Below are positions 12,627 to 24,669 of a stretch of 64,000 bases of DNA, in pieces. Origin of the DNA: Pohlia nutans (taxonomy: Eukaryota; Streptophyta; Bryopsida; Bryales; Mniaceae); NCBI GenBank assembly GCA_022496805.1, contig CM040085.1:46839811-46903810 (forward strand), written 5' to 3'. Positions within the stretch are counted from its first letter, which is position 1. Each line of letters starts with the position of its first letter. The notes beneath the pieces were generated by a model that did no database searches, had not been told where the DNA came from, and saw only the letters and a program-made list of their open reading frames with translations. Position numbers and translations under genes: made by a program.

Positions 12627-12727
12627 CTCCCTCTGTTCCGAATAACAGAGCCCCTCCTAGAATTCACCAGTCTTGGGAACACTGTGCTGAATTTTAGGAG
12701 GTTCTCTGTAATTCGGAACAGAGGGAA
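12627..12727. mobile_element. Stowaway-like MITE, 101 bp
   Basis: It is flanked by TA on both sides. The left end is CTCCCTCTGTTCCGAAT and the right end is the reverse complement ATTCGGAACAGAGGGA. The interior also pairs with itself (CCTCCTAGAATTCA with TGAATTTTAGGAGG), so the whole element folds into a long hairpin. The CTCCCTC terminus and TA target are typical of Tc1/mariner-type Stowaway MITEs. Confidence 0.88.
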
Positions 12728-13738
12728 TATACAATACAGGTTGCGCGCACGCAAGAATAGTTGCGCTACTGGAACTGTCGTTCGACACGGGGCAACCTAG
12801 TCATAGCTAAGGACAGCCTCAATAATAAGGTAGTCATATTCATTCATAGCTTAACAAAAATCACTACCATAACAAAAACTACATTGACAGCTGCCAAAAC
12901 ACATTCTAAACACTGCACAGAACAACATTCACAAAGCAGTTACTATTGAAGGTACCTGTAAGTCTTGCGCTGAAGCTTGTCTTGGAAACAGAATTTGAGT
13001 GTGATACTGAGAGCATGTGTCGTATAGCCTCAAAGAAAGGAAATCACAAGACTAAGAAAATACACTGGAAGTTATCGAAAACGAGCTCCTAAATATTGTA
13101 CAAGAAAAAGTAGAAGAAAATCAACTATAACTCGCGTCAACTCGGTGGTCGGAGGAAAGAACAGTCGGTGTGTATACCCGTTTAAGGTATTGAACGAGAA
13201 AGTTTTCATGTACGATTCCACTGTAAATGGACTTCGCTAAAGTTGTTGTGACAGATACTCAATGCGATCAACTGCTCCACGCAAATTCTATCTGCCATTT
13301 GAGTATGTCCCTAGGGTTTCCTAACCACCTCCAGAGTAGACAGAAACGTACAGAACAGAGTGTCTTTAATCCAATAAGGGCGAGATGAACAACAATCGCT
13401 CTCGAAGTAACAATTACAATCGGCAACCTCACCAAAGTTTCAAGGGCCGCGAAAAACCAGACAATCAAAACCAAATCCTCAACTCAGACTCTACGAATTT
13501 CGGCGAACGATGAAGCCTCCAGGAGATGAACAACGACGGAGGTAACAACGACTAGCACGCACGCTACCGACAACCTCAAAGCAACATTCCCCGCCACTAC
13601 AATAGCCTCTTGATAGAAACTTCTGGAAGCTCAATCTGCAACGCTCTCTATATATATTCCCACACCTGGATGAAAAACGGGGCATTCTAATTTTGAAATT
13701 AAGAAGGGGGGCGGGTCAGAACCGCTCCCTATGAAGCG

Positions 13739-13782
13739 CTTCACTGTTGGACTTGTTATGCTTCACTGTTGGACTTGTTATG
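13739..13782. repeat. Tandem duplication, 21-22 bp x 2
   Basis: The unit GCTTCACTGTTGGACTTGTTAT appears twice in immediate succession. Confidence 0.85.
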
Positions 13783-16226
13783 ATTCTTCTCTAATAAAAG
13801 TGAGAGCGGGTAAAAGACAGTCAAGTCCGTGCTATCGCTCTAGTACCCATTCTCTAATTCACAACAGGAGCTAAAATTGGTTTATTCTCTATGCAGAGAG
13901 TGGATGCGGGTCTCTCATGGGGATTCTCCCTAAGTGCCCCTTCTCATGAAGAGCTCCTGCTCCCTTGCAGAATTAGAATTTGGGTTCATTGAGTGAGATC
14001 TCCTGTAATAAAAGGACGGAGACATAAACCATGGCTTGAGGAAGTGGCAAGCCCGTCCAACCCGTCAAGCACCCACCCGTCTTTTAATCCAAAGCACCTA
14101 CTAAAATAAGTTCATTCCTTCTTATAAGCGGGCACGGGCTCTTTATAGGGAGGTGCCCTAAGAGAGCCACGGAATATAAGCACGACTATAGTGATATTTA
14201 AATTCTTCCCTCTATAGCTAATTTAAGGAAGGGGTCTGTATCCTAAATTGATGAATAATAATGATTATCTTTGTATAGTGCTTATGATTGGTTCACCGAC
14301 TACAGTAGGTCAAATAGGGCCTCTTTCCACGAATCGGTAGGGGGTCCTGGAATCACTGACGCTACTGAAATAGGTGAACCCAAGAATATGTTTTCCATTC
14401 CTGCAGACACCAGTTGACCATCGATGCTTCTTGAGACTTGGATCCTTGTCTTCTAGCGGCTTTCACCGACCCAATCCTCATATTGAAGTCTAACCATAGC
14501 AAGTCTATCACTCCCCATAGTGTCGAATATTTATTAAAAAGTGGACAATGTTGGTTCAGTATTAAAAATTGTAATTAATAAAAATAATCAACTTTTTCTA
14601 ATTTTAAAATAATGATAGTGAATTACACTTCATGAATGTAGGTTATGGAGGAGGTAAAGCCTTTGTTTTATACAAAATTCAATGTACTAGTGCAAACAAC
14701 GAATGTGGGATATGTACAACTCTTCTCACTTCTTGTTCTCTCTTAATCACCGATTAAACTATGTGCAGAACTTAAATATAACAACTTCAAATCACAAAAT
14801 TATTTTTGAAGGTGAAAGATTACTTGATTGTGCAAGTTTTTATAGTTCAACAATACTCAAATAATTTATTTTATTATGCACAATTGAGCATCGAAAGTCT
14901 AATTACAATACATTTTCTTCTCACTCAACTCATGCCTTATTCTTCACAACCTTGCTGAATTTTATCCATATCTCATCCATAAATACCTCAAATCACAAAG
15001 TTCTTTTTGGAAGCAAAAGACGACTTGGCCTTCTAACTTTTCTTAGTTGAAAATATTTCAAAATAAGATCATTTTTATGCTCAACTGTGCACTAAAATCT
15101 ACTGAAAAATATGGTGTAGTGAGAATTCACATGGGCTTGCAAGTTTTTCTTATTCCATATGATTTGGGAGTTACTTGGAACGAATTTGATTACAAAATCA
15201 GCTCTTTTTTCCTCCACAAATCACACTTGATTACCCAAATAATATTAAGAAATGAGAAAATGGTATGTTTCAACATTTTGACACTTTCAAAAAATCATTT
15301 TTGTGAAATTCAACCTTGCGATGCAGCTCCTATGTGGTGCCTCCCATTATTACCGCTTGGAATCATAAGACTCTTATAAAAATAGTTGTTTTCCACTCAC
15401 GAATCAAAATCACAAAGTTCCGTCACCGACCTTCAAAGAGATAGGCCCAAGACTTAGGTCGAAAGCTCACTACAAAAGTTGGGACAAATATTAGCACTCT
15501 GACATCTCCTATATATTTTTTTTGATGTATACACTACTTGTATACAGTGGTACAAATAGAATGACTTCTGGATTATGGCATAAATAGGGTGGTTTACCTT
15601 AATGACTTTGATTCATTCATTTTACTGAGAATCGCGTAATACTAATACAACACTAGAACCACCCAAGAGAACAGGCTTGTAGTTACCAATTGACCAATCA
15701 AAAATTGATATTGGAAAATTTGAATTTCAAAACTTGAGGAAAAAAAGCCGATATTTTTTTAATGAAAAGTGACACATGTCATAACTTAATTGGTTGGGAT
15801 TCCTACAAGACATTTCTATTGATGCATCTAAAACCCATAACTAAATGATTGAAAAATAGACGGGATTGTTGTTGGTTCCTGTCAAATCCTTGCTCATCTT
15901 TGTTTATACTAAAGGTTCTAATTATTTTTTTACTATTACATTCCAATTTTGATTGAAGTTTAATGTTCCTAATAAATGATTAAGGTAGAAAGTACCTAAT
16001 TTAGCTTTATTTTTAGTGCAGAACTAAACCTTATAAGATTATTTCTTTTTTTAGCATGAGTTTACAAGCAGTAATAGGTGATTAAGTTGATTAACTTTGA
16101 CCTTAAATCATTTTTTCACTTTGCAAATTTTCATCTGATTTCACTTCACATAGCACTAAAATCAATCTGCTAATGATCTTCATATTTCACTGTACAAAAA
16201 TGATATAATCCTGAGACACACAGAGC
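13783..16226. other. Spacer, no gene seen
   Basis: The first 400 bases are less AT-rich and may be an old element (short runs such as AGCGGGCACGGGCTC), but I cannot classify it. The rest is AT-rich. A family F fragment (15521-15600) is listed separately. The stretch at 15609-15650 shares TCATTCATTTTACTGAGAAT-like sequence with 32718-32760. Confidence 0.4.
15521..15600. repeat. Family F MITE fragment
   Basis: It shares the core with 37860-37999 and 45547-45675: a GTA-type palindrome around TACACTA..TGTATAC/TAGTGTAC, then CACAAATAGGGTGAC-like sequence and a GGTGGYTTACCTTA end. Confidence 0.65.
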
Positions 16227-16230
16227 TTAA

Positions 16231-16770
16231 CCCTTTAACATCCCAATTCAACACTGTTTTCAAAAATGCGCTATAAAATGTTTGATGAAAACCTAAAATG
16301 GAGTAGATGTTCAAAGAAAACTTGTAAATGTCAATGTGAAGATCACATCTCGACAGTTGGATGCATCATATTTTTTATTAATATTTTTAATTTAATTTTG
16401 CAAGGTTTTCTTTCAAAAATTCAATTAAAAATCTCAAATCAACACAAAAAAATTCAAAAAATTGTAATGAAATTGGAATAACATGCCCTACGAGATGGTA
16501 TGGTTTCCATTATTTGATTCTACCTATTTTGGAAAATCATGTTTGAGGTCTCACTTTTTGAACTAAGAATGAAACTTGACATAAACCGATTGTGTTATTT
16601 TTCTAAAAATCATAATAACCTATTTTGAAGATCCAAACCGTTCAAAGAATAGTCAACTTGCACAAGAACCAAGAGTAATTTTGGTAGATGAAAACTGTCC
16701 AATCTAGATGAGATCCGACCAGCTTCAATCTGTTCGTCGTCCAATATATGGATGTTGGCGCGCTAAAGGG
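16231..16770. mobile_element. TTAA-flanked element, 540 bp
   Basis: TTAA lies at 16227-16230 and 16771-16774. The left terminus is CCCTTTAACATCCCAA and the right one, reverse-complemented, is CCCTTTAGCGCGCCAA. Parts resemble family A (ATGCGCTATAAAATG against ATGCATTATAAAATG, and TCCAATATATGGA against TCCAAAAAATGGA), so it is a diverged relative. Confidence 0.82.
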
Positions 16771-16774
16771 TTAA

Positions 16775-19653
16775 AGTGTCACATTTCGGTGCACTTACTT
16801 TATATGCCCTTAAAAATGTAGAAGGAAGATGAATAAAAATATGCTGACTTTGGCGCTACCCACGCCTTTAATCCTTAAAACACCAACCATTCATTTTTTG
16901 GATGGTTTTTGGTCAAAGGCTCAAAAAATCAAGTGTTTTAGCTTTGTTGGAGTTGAAGTTTTCATCAGATGTTTAAGTTGAGTTATGATACATCTTTTGA
17001 CCATTGGGATTGAATAATAGAATTCATTAAAAGATTTTACACCATCAAGAAATCTAAAATTTGAATGTCCAAAACACAAAGGGCTTTCTAAGGATGCTCC
17101 AATCATGCCTCTTTTTTAATTTCTTCACTTTCCTTTTTAACTACTTGTAAATATAACCTATTTCTACCTCAAATATTAAAATTTTAACTTTTTGATATTA
17201 AATTTGTCAAGAATATATTTATTTTGAATTTATATCTTGTTTACATGATAATTTTTTTAAATACTTCAAATATCATCCAATCACATTGAAGTTTTTGTCA
17301 TACCTCTATAACGTTAATGACTATCTATTAAAAAAATTATAAATTATATAATGTGATATGTCAAGTATACAGATTGTAGAGCTTTGACTTTTACAAAACA
17401 TGTGAGGACCTTTAGAGGTTAAGGCATAGATAGACGAACTACCTCTAACAAACTCCCCATTCATGATGGTGTTCTAAACTATTATATGAACTTTGGTTCT
17501 AAGTCCCTACTTTGGTTCTCATAAACATCTCTACATTAAGGGTTGCTTTACATATGAATTCAAGGCCATTTGATGTGTAAGAGTGCTTGAACCTTCATCT
17601 CTCATTGGTTAAAACCAGTGATGGGCGTATATACCATCTTCTGCATAAAACAAACACAACTTAAACAATGTTCTACATTATATTGTAGTTCCAGATAAAC
17701 ATTCGTTTATTTTTATTTATATTAGATTCATGTCCAACTCTGGTCAAAACCTGAAATTAGTTCCAACTCCTTCATACCAAAATTTGAGGCCATAATTTCG
17801 AAACCAAAATTTTAATTAAAAACGATACAATCTGACATGGCTCCAACTCAAAGAACTGGGTGCACCAAAAAATGCAAGACCAATCCATGTACTTCGGGTT
17901 GTTTCCAAATTTCAATTAAAAAAAACTAACTTTTTGTTAAAAAGTATTATATTCCAACAATCAACACCTTTGGATTGTTTGAAAATCTGAACGGCTCAAT
18001 TTTGGTCTCTTTTTTCCTTCAACTCTTTGATCCCAATACCAATAGACATGGAAGAAATGGCCTCCATTATAATCTTATTATATTGAGTATTTGAGGCTGA
18101 CCATAAGACTAATGCAAGTTGAAATTTGGTTGAATTGGTTCCTAGAAAAAAACGGCCTCAACTTCATATGTAAAGTGGTCGTAATTAGTTGATTTTTTCC
18201 ACCGTCCTCTCCCCTATTTTCTCCAGCATTCACTACAGACCCACATTTCTCTACGAAAAAATTCTTTGCACGAGGATAAAATCACCAATATTCAACTCGA
18301 AAGAGAAAAAGAACTTTTGGAAAATACAAACTCCTCCATTGAAAAATTGCCCTAAGCCTTTTGGGGGGTGGGTCAAGCCAAGCCTCCCTTTCCATTCCAT
18401 TCTCCTCCTTTTTTGCTTTGAAAAAAGTTCAAATACACCTTTCATTGTGAATAATGTCGGAGCCTAATGACAATTGAAATTGGCTATATACAGTACTGTA
18501 GCCTTAAATTGCAGAAAACGCCACTTGCAGAGTAAGTTTCTTTTGAGCGCTTTATTGCTACATAAAATTATACCCTCCGCCTGAAAAATGGACTATTGAA
18601 ATGTAACCAGAAAGTAATTCCGAAATCCCTGAAAAAGGAGTACATTTTGGAAGAATGTACATGGTTTGGAATGAATATATCACATTTTCATCCATATTTT
18701 ACATGTTTCATTCGGATCGTAGATGTCGAACCCCGACTCTAAACCCCCCCTCGATGTTAATGCAAGAGGACAAAACTTGCCCCCTACTTTGTGCATGTAG
18801 GGTCCCACCTTAAAAAATAACCCCCTCTTTCAAGGGTTTAAAATTCCTGAGGGGGTCCTCGTAGACCAAATGGAGGTCGTAGGTCTCAAATTTGCAAAAC
18901 AAATTGCCAAAAAATGACCATAGGGTGCCCAAAATTGAAATTTTAGTACTTGCATTTGCGTTGAGGGGATTCAGAGTCCGGAGCTTCATCATTCATTTAT
19001 TTATTTGTTTATTTATTTATTTTTGGAATCAGGGCAGCTTCATCATTTCATAGCATCAAATGCACTGTTCAATATATTGTAAAATAAATAAGAATAATTG
19101 CCCATTTGCACATTTGGGAAAGTACCGTACCGAATTGTGGTCATAAACAAGTGCCAGATTCGCGGAAATAGTGTCTGTACAGACTTTAAATTTGTCTGTA
19201 CAGACCGGAAAAACGGATAGAATATTCCATACATGTACATTCATCCAAACAATACTCTATTATAAGTCGCTTTCACCCATTTAACTCACTTTTTCCCAAT
19301 TTCATCCACTTTTTTTAAGTGTAAATATCTTTTTTTTTTGTTTAGCCCCTGCCCACTCAAAATCAATAGCAGATTCTTTAGTCTGTACAGACAGAGTATT
19401 ATTAATTTATTATAATGCCTACCACCAAAAGAAGTCTGTACGCTTTGATTGGTGCAGGGGAAAGGTAGGCAGGTGGGTGCAGGTACGTAATTCTGCATGC
19501 TCCCAACATGACACTTAACCCAATCAATGGCCAAGTACACGCTATGGCGCTACCAGAAGGCTGCCTTTTAGTTTCATCAACCTTTATAGATGGAGTGACC
19601 AGTGATGTGTAATTGAATGGGCTATTGAATCAAATAAACAATCACAGGACAAT
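16775..19653. other. Spacer with decayed repeats, no gene seen
   Basis: No coding signal stands out. A TTAA followed by TCCTTAAAACACC (16868) and a GGACCTTTAGAGGTTAA (about 17407) may be the ends of a diverged TTAA element, but the termini match poorly. Three GTCTGTACAGAC palindromes lie at 19173-19392 (listed separately). Confidence 0.4.
19173..19392. promoter_or_regulatory. Three copies of the palindrome GTCTGTACAGAC
   Basis: Perfect 12-nt palindromes lie at 19173-19184, 19194-19205 and 19381-19392. A half site (GTCTGTAC) lies at about 19434. GTAC is the core recognised by plant SBP/SPL proteins, but no gene is near, so a role in regulation is only a guess. The copies may instead be parts of a decayed element. 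Confidence 0.4.
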
Positions 19654-20541
19654 TGAGTTAACCGAAAACAGATGATGTGTTTGGACTCCCTAAAATTGTG
19701 GATATGGAAATGTATGTGGTGTTTGAGTGTAACTGAAATCAAAAGTAGAGTTTTCCGCAAACTCATGGGGGTTCAGAACCTCAGTTTAGCAAATTCCTTG
19801 GGATACGAAAATTGGCCCGAACTCTGGTTGGTGGGGCTGTCAGTTACTGGTTTTTCTATTTTAGTTAAATAGATCCAAGGAAGACCCACTCCATGTAGAT
19901 ACGTGTCAAGCCAAGGAAGCCCATGTGTAAGAGCATCCACGAGAATAGAAACTGAGGTTGGGAAGTTTTTGAGCACCGTTTTTGGTGCCTTGAAACTTCA
20001 GACCTCTAGTTTATTTATAGCATCTGACATGTCTACTTTTATTGTGTTGTCAACCTCTCTTTTCACAAACTGTGATCCACTCACCCAACTGTAGAGCACT
20101 TTGCGGATAACTCTAGTGAGGTTTTAAAACTCCGGTTCTCCATGGACTTCGGGACTGTCAGAATCCTAGAATGGATAAAATTAAAGCAATGGCGAAAAGG
20201 GTGGAGACCTGGCTCTTTTGTGAGTGGGCTGCAATCAAGGCGCGATGCGTGAGGTCTGACAACGTAGGATAAAAAAAACTGCTATATATATATTTTAAAG
20301 TAAAGCCCTGAGGCCGAGAGAAGGAGGGAGGGAACTTGCAAGCGGCATTCTTCAGCCAACGCAACTACTGACAGAAAACTCCCTTTAGAATGAGTTTTGC
20401 AGTCTTTTTGACGGCAAAACTAGTTCACATTCCTTTCTATTTTGGATTCTTTGGAAACCATGCCAGTTTGCTTGGCTGCCTTAGATACGGGCCAGACTCA
20501 CCTCACCTAACATGTATTTTCTCTTCTTTTCGGTTAACTCT
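19654..20541. mobile_element. TIR element of family D, 888 bp (long form)
   Basis: The left end is TGAGTTAACCGAAAAC and the right end, reverse-complemented, is AGAGTTAACCGAAAAGAAGA. The flanks AAT and ATT are a nearly matching 3-bp duplication. The last 150 bases match the 52660-52834 copy closely (TTGGAAACCATGCCAGTTTG, CTCACCTCACCTAACATG). There is no long ORF, so it is non-autonomous. Confidence 0.72.
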
Positions 20542-20544
20542 ATT

Positions 20545-22998
20545 GTTGAATTGTGATTGAGTGAGTGCTTTCGATTACTATTCACTATGGTTAGTTGCTC
20601 TTGTTTAATGCCACATGCCCCCATAGATATTAATGTGAAGTGGAATATTCCACATCATTCTATTGAAAGGAAGGCAGCAATCACAGAGGCTACTAAATGT
20701 TACGTAAAAAGAATTGGGAAAGAATATTCAACAAAATTTTAGGCTTACAATCGAATTTTGATTGAATTTCTTCATATTTTGGTAGTTTTCTTCACAAAAA
20801 ATATAGAGAAACTATGGCGAAAAAATCCAAAATTTTCTCGTTTTTTTCCTAAACAAAAGAGAAATGCCACATTTTGTAGAGAAATATGGCAAAGTATAGC
20901 AAAATAAAATAAAATGCTAGGCCCAGGTGACTAGCTCCCACTATAAGCAAGGTCGTGCGGGCGCTAACCTGCAGCTCAAATGGGCCAACGACTTGGCTTC
21001 AGGCATGGACGGTTTCGATGGGTTGTTGTGCGTCCCGCCTCTTAGTTGGCACTTGCCCCGAATCATCTCTATCTCTTGCCCGGGATGTATTAGATAACCA
21101 ATGAGCCGCAGTAGGTTATCTAATACATAACCAGTTGTTCACTTCTCAATCACAACCTTTGATCTTCACAATCCAAGGGCGGGAGATGTAAGTTGAAAAG
21201 AGAGAAGGTTATGAGTTGCAACTTGTAATGACGATGGTGACGGGCTGCCAATAGGATGGAGCCACGTTGGCGTTGAAAAATCAACAACTGGTTATGACCC
21301 AAGCTTCCTAAGTCGCTTTGCTTCACCCGGTTGCATGGCACGCTCACGCTTCAACTCGCTTTGCAATTGGCTTCCGACTATTCCATCCATTTTTCTTCAC
21401 TCATCCAAGCTTTATTTTTATTTTTGGGTATCATTTTTGTTCTTATGATTTCACTTTTTAAGAATTTTTTTCCTCATTATAGACAATATCAAAATGAACC
21501 CAAAGATGTTAAATTTTACTCCAATGAACCAATTTGTCACATTTTCCCATTGTTCCGAAGTACGTCATAAAAAACACGTTTTTTTATTACTCTTTCCTGT
21601 TTTTTCTCAAATTTGGATGACGGGGTGAGCTTAAAATTAAAAAGTTTTACATTCAATGAATAGAAAATTTATTTCACATAAATGAAATTTTAAAAATTCA
21701 ACATGATTGAAGAAATACTCATAGATTTAAGTATGGTCAAAGGCTTGTTGACTTATGATGAAATTCAATCTTTTAATGTCTTTCTCATTCAATATTGACC
21801 ATTTTTAGAAACAAACAACTTCATTAGATGAATAACTTTAATTTATTTAAGGGTTGTAGTTTGAGAGGTTGGTTTAAAATGGAAATTTAAAGTACTAAAT
21901 TGAATTTTAGTAATTTAAATGACGTCTCAAGTCATGGTGGACATTTAAAGGATAATACATTTAACGGATTTTGATTCACTCCAAAACTGTTGGAATTATG
22001 TACATGCATTTTCCATATCTGCTTCATACATTCACTTTGATTTCAATTTCAAGACCGAGGCATGTAATTATTTTCTTTCTCTTCACATGGGAATGACAAT
22101 TGATGAATATCATATATTTTATTTGGAAATTACAAATGGAGTAGGAGTAATATATTTTAAATATATTTACATAAAATTATTATATGCCAAAGAACATTGT
22201 TGATGACCTTCCTTAGAACAAACATTTCGATTTCCACGTATGCGTGACTCACGCTTTTCATATACATTCCTTACAAGTTCAAATATAAGAAATTAATGTC
22301 AACACGTGTGTTAACAAGGTAATTACATGGGGCTATCACATACCGTAGTTTACTAGTAAGTTTGGCAGAAACTATTTCTAAAAATAAATGCCTAAATTTT
22401 GGAAAATTATTGGCATCTTCTGCCAAATATCATATAAATTAGAATTCAAAATTGCCTAAAAGTGAGAAATTGTTACTTTTCACTAGGTTATAATTTATTT
22501 GGGAAGCATGTGTGAATTTCAATGGAGAGAAGGTGCTGCTCTTGTAATCAAGTTCATTTACATTAGTCCACAAAGAATATAAGGTAACTATACCTTAAAG
22601 TGTTCACCTTACCAACTGAGCCTATTTACACACATAAAACAGAAAATGTTTTCAGTGGATCTCAATAGCAAGTTTAAGAGGATTCCAATGCACTTTAGAA
22701 TGCATTATTTGGACACCGTATGAATAAGTTATGAATTTCTAAAGTGCTGACTATAGGTTGACCTTAAAGCGACCCTAAACTTTGATGTTCAGATTGTGCA
22801 CATTCTCATCAACAATAGGGTGTCAGAATCTACTTATTATGGAATATTGAGCTATGGACGCTTTAAGGAAATGGTCGCTTTTAGATATAGCGGTTACTTT
22901 AGGTTAAGAAGTGGCAAGACTCTAGGTGAGGCTTTTGAAATGTGTCTTACACAGATTTTTGGAGTCCAATTGAGCATAGAAGATGAAGTTTTATAGAA
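20545..22998. other. Spacer with a GC-richer island, no gene seen
   Basis: An island at 20920-21345 is more GC-rich than its surroundings and holds two foldbacks (listed separately). The rest is AT-rich, without coding signals. Confidence 0.4.
21083..21296. repeat. Two nested inverted repeats
   Basis: TGTATTAGATAACC (21083-21096) pairs with GGTTATCTAATACA (21113-21126) around a 16-base loop. CATAACCAGTTGTT (21126-21139) pairs perfectly with AACAACTGGTTATG (21283-21296). Confidence 0.65.
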
Positions 22999-23002
22999 TT
23001 GC

Positions 23003-23395
23003 AACACTTGTTTCGTTAAAAATGCACATGCCATATAAAACGTGCACATGCTGAAATTTTCTACGTTTGAAAAATGTGTAGTCATATTTTACCTATGAAG
23101 TGCCAAAACTGAATGTACGTTACATCAAAAAAAATTTAATGCGAATTTTAGAGGGGGGTGGGTATGTTCCCACCCCCCTCCCTTTAAAATTAAAAAAAAT
23201 GTAGCGCAAACTTTAGAGGGGGGTGGGTATGTTCCCACCCCCCTCCCTTTAAAATTAAAAAAAATGTAGCGCTAATTTTAAAGGGGGGTGGGTTTGTTCC
23301 CACCCCCTTCCCCTTTTTAATAAAAAGAAATGTAGTGCACATACCACTAAAAAATAGTGCACATGGCTATGTGCACTTTTAACGAAACAAGTGTT
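23003..23395. mobile_element. Foldback MITE with TTGC target duplication and internal G/C hairpin repeats
   Basis: Inverted ends AACACTTGTTTCGTTAAAA (23003-) and, from the right, AACACTTGTTTCGTTAAAAG (-23395) are flanked by TTGC on both sides (22999-23002, 23396-23399). The interior holds a 65-bp tandem array. The host sequence around it is itself duplicated immediately downstream (about 23545-23690), and that second copy lacks the element. Confidence 0.82.
23140..23335. repeat. 65-bp tandem repeat x 3 with GGGGGGTGGG hairpins
   Basis: The units start near 23151, 23216 and 23281. Each contains GAGGGGGGTGGG then TATGTTCCCACCCCCCTC, which pair into a strong GC stem, followed by an A/T-rich linker with ATGTAGCGC. 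The G runs stand out strongly in an AT-rich region. Confidence 0.9.
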
Positions 23396-23399
23396 TTGC

Positions 23400-24669
23400 G
23401 TCTAACTAACAAAAGTTGAGAATTTAAGCCTTCTTCCACCTCCAACAAGTTTTGTGTCAAAATAAGTCTATGCAAAAGATATGGACAAAACAACGCAGCG
23501 GTGTAAAGGTCAAAAAATCAAAATGCGTTCCTAACAGTTTTTCGGAGCTCGTTTTTGCATAGAAGATCAACTTTTTTGGAATTGTGTTGGACTAAGAAAA
23601 GTTTGGAAATCAAGTAATCTTTCACCTCCAACAAATCTTATGTCATTTGAAGACTTCATGCAAAAACTATGCGTGTTATTAAAATGAAGACTAACTAGGT
23701 GCTTCACCTCAAAGTTTACATATCCCACATGCATTGTTCGAATACAACTCCACTCCACTTGTATAAAGCACAGAGCATTCTAAACTCTCTACTCACATTT
23801 TACCTGTCAATCAATGAAAGAGAGTTGGACTTGAAAACAAGCTGAATTTAAAAAGAATTAAGAATAAAACTGCCGAAATTATTAATATACTATTTTAAGG
23901 TGCCGAACCTACTTTTTGAACTTTAATTAATTATTAGGCAGCAAGGTGGTGAACCACCTAGTAAACTACGGTAATTGGAATATTTGAGGTATATTCTAGA
24001 TTATTCTAAGTATATATTTAAATGTATTCTTGAATTATTCTTTACTTGAGTTTAAAGCATCCTATATTACATCTAGAATTTTATAATTAGAGAGAAAATA
24101 TACATCTAATGGATAAAACACACTATATATTTTAACGCTTCATGTCTATTAAATTTCCTAAGTGACCCCCCTCCCGCCGAGATATATATATTTTTTGAAT
24201 TTCAATAAACTATATGTGTTCCTGGAATGCCACAAGGTAAATTTTGAAAACAATATACAATTTCTTATGGCGTCAAAGCCTTGTCTCTTCTTGCTTTTGG
24301 CCAATACATGTGCGTTGGTGGAGATGCAACTTTCTTACAACATCCAAAATGTGTTGGAGTAGCTTCTTGTATGCGTCAAGTTGATTTTTATTTATTTACA
24401 AGAGTACGATGTAGCTACCAAAAACTTACATGACGGAGATTCTTTGCTGCACTCATGTAGGATGACTAGTGTGAATGGGCCATCAAAGCTCCCTCCCTTT
24501 TTAGCATGAGCCACTATTTCCTATCAATTGGTTTTGGCCTTGTGAAGCGGCCTTTAAGCCCTTTGTGGATCACACCATTTCCCTCATGTGGTACTGTGCA
24601 TGACCAGCCTAATAACATTATAAAAATGGAATAACTATGTTCACTCAAACCTTGCTCACCCACTCTTAA
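23400..24669. other. Spacer, partly a direct duplication, no gene seen
   Basis: About 23400-23480 and 23560-23680 are diverged direct copies (CACCTCCAACAA, GCATAGAAGAT). The rest is AT-rich and unremarkable. Confidence 0.4.

Larger units (their letters stand above)
11788..13700 (-). promoter_or_regulatory. Upstream region of the F-box gene, exon/promoter unresolved
   Basis: This should hold the missing 5' exon(s) and promoter of the F-box gene. On the minus strand a TATATATA run near 13650-13660 could be a TATA box. An ATG at 13298 opens a short frame (MADRICVEQL), but its splice phase does not join simply to the exon at 11787. A CA/TA microsatellite lies at 12112-12262 and a Stowaway-like MITE at 12627-12727. 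Confidence 0.3.

Noticed and set aside
23140..23335. CRISPR-like spaced repeats
   Set aside because: A 65-bp tandem array with no unique spacers, inside a transposable element of a eukaryotic genome.
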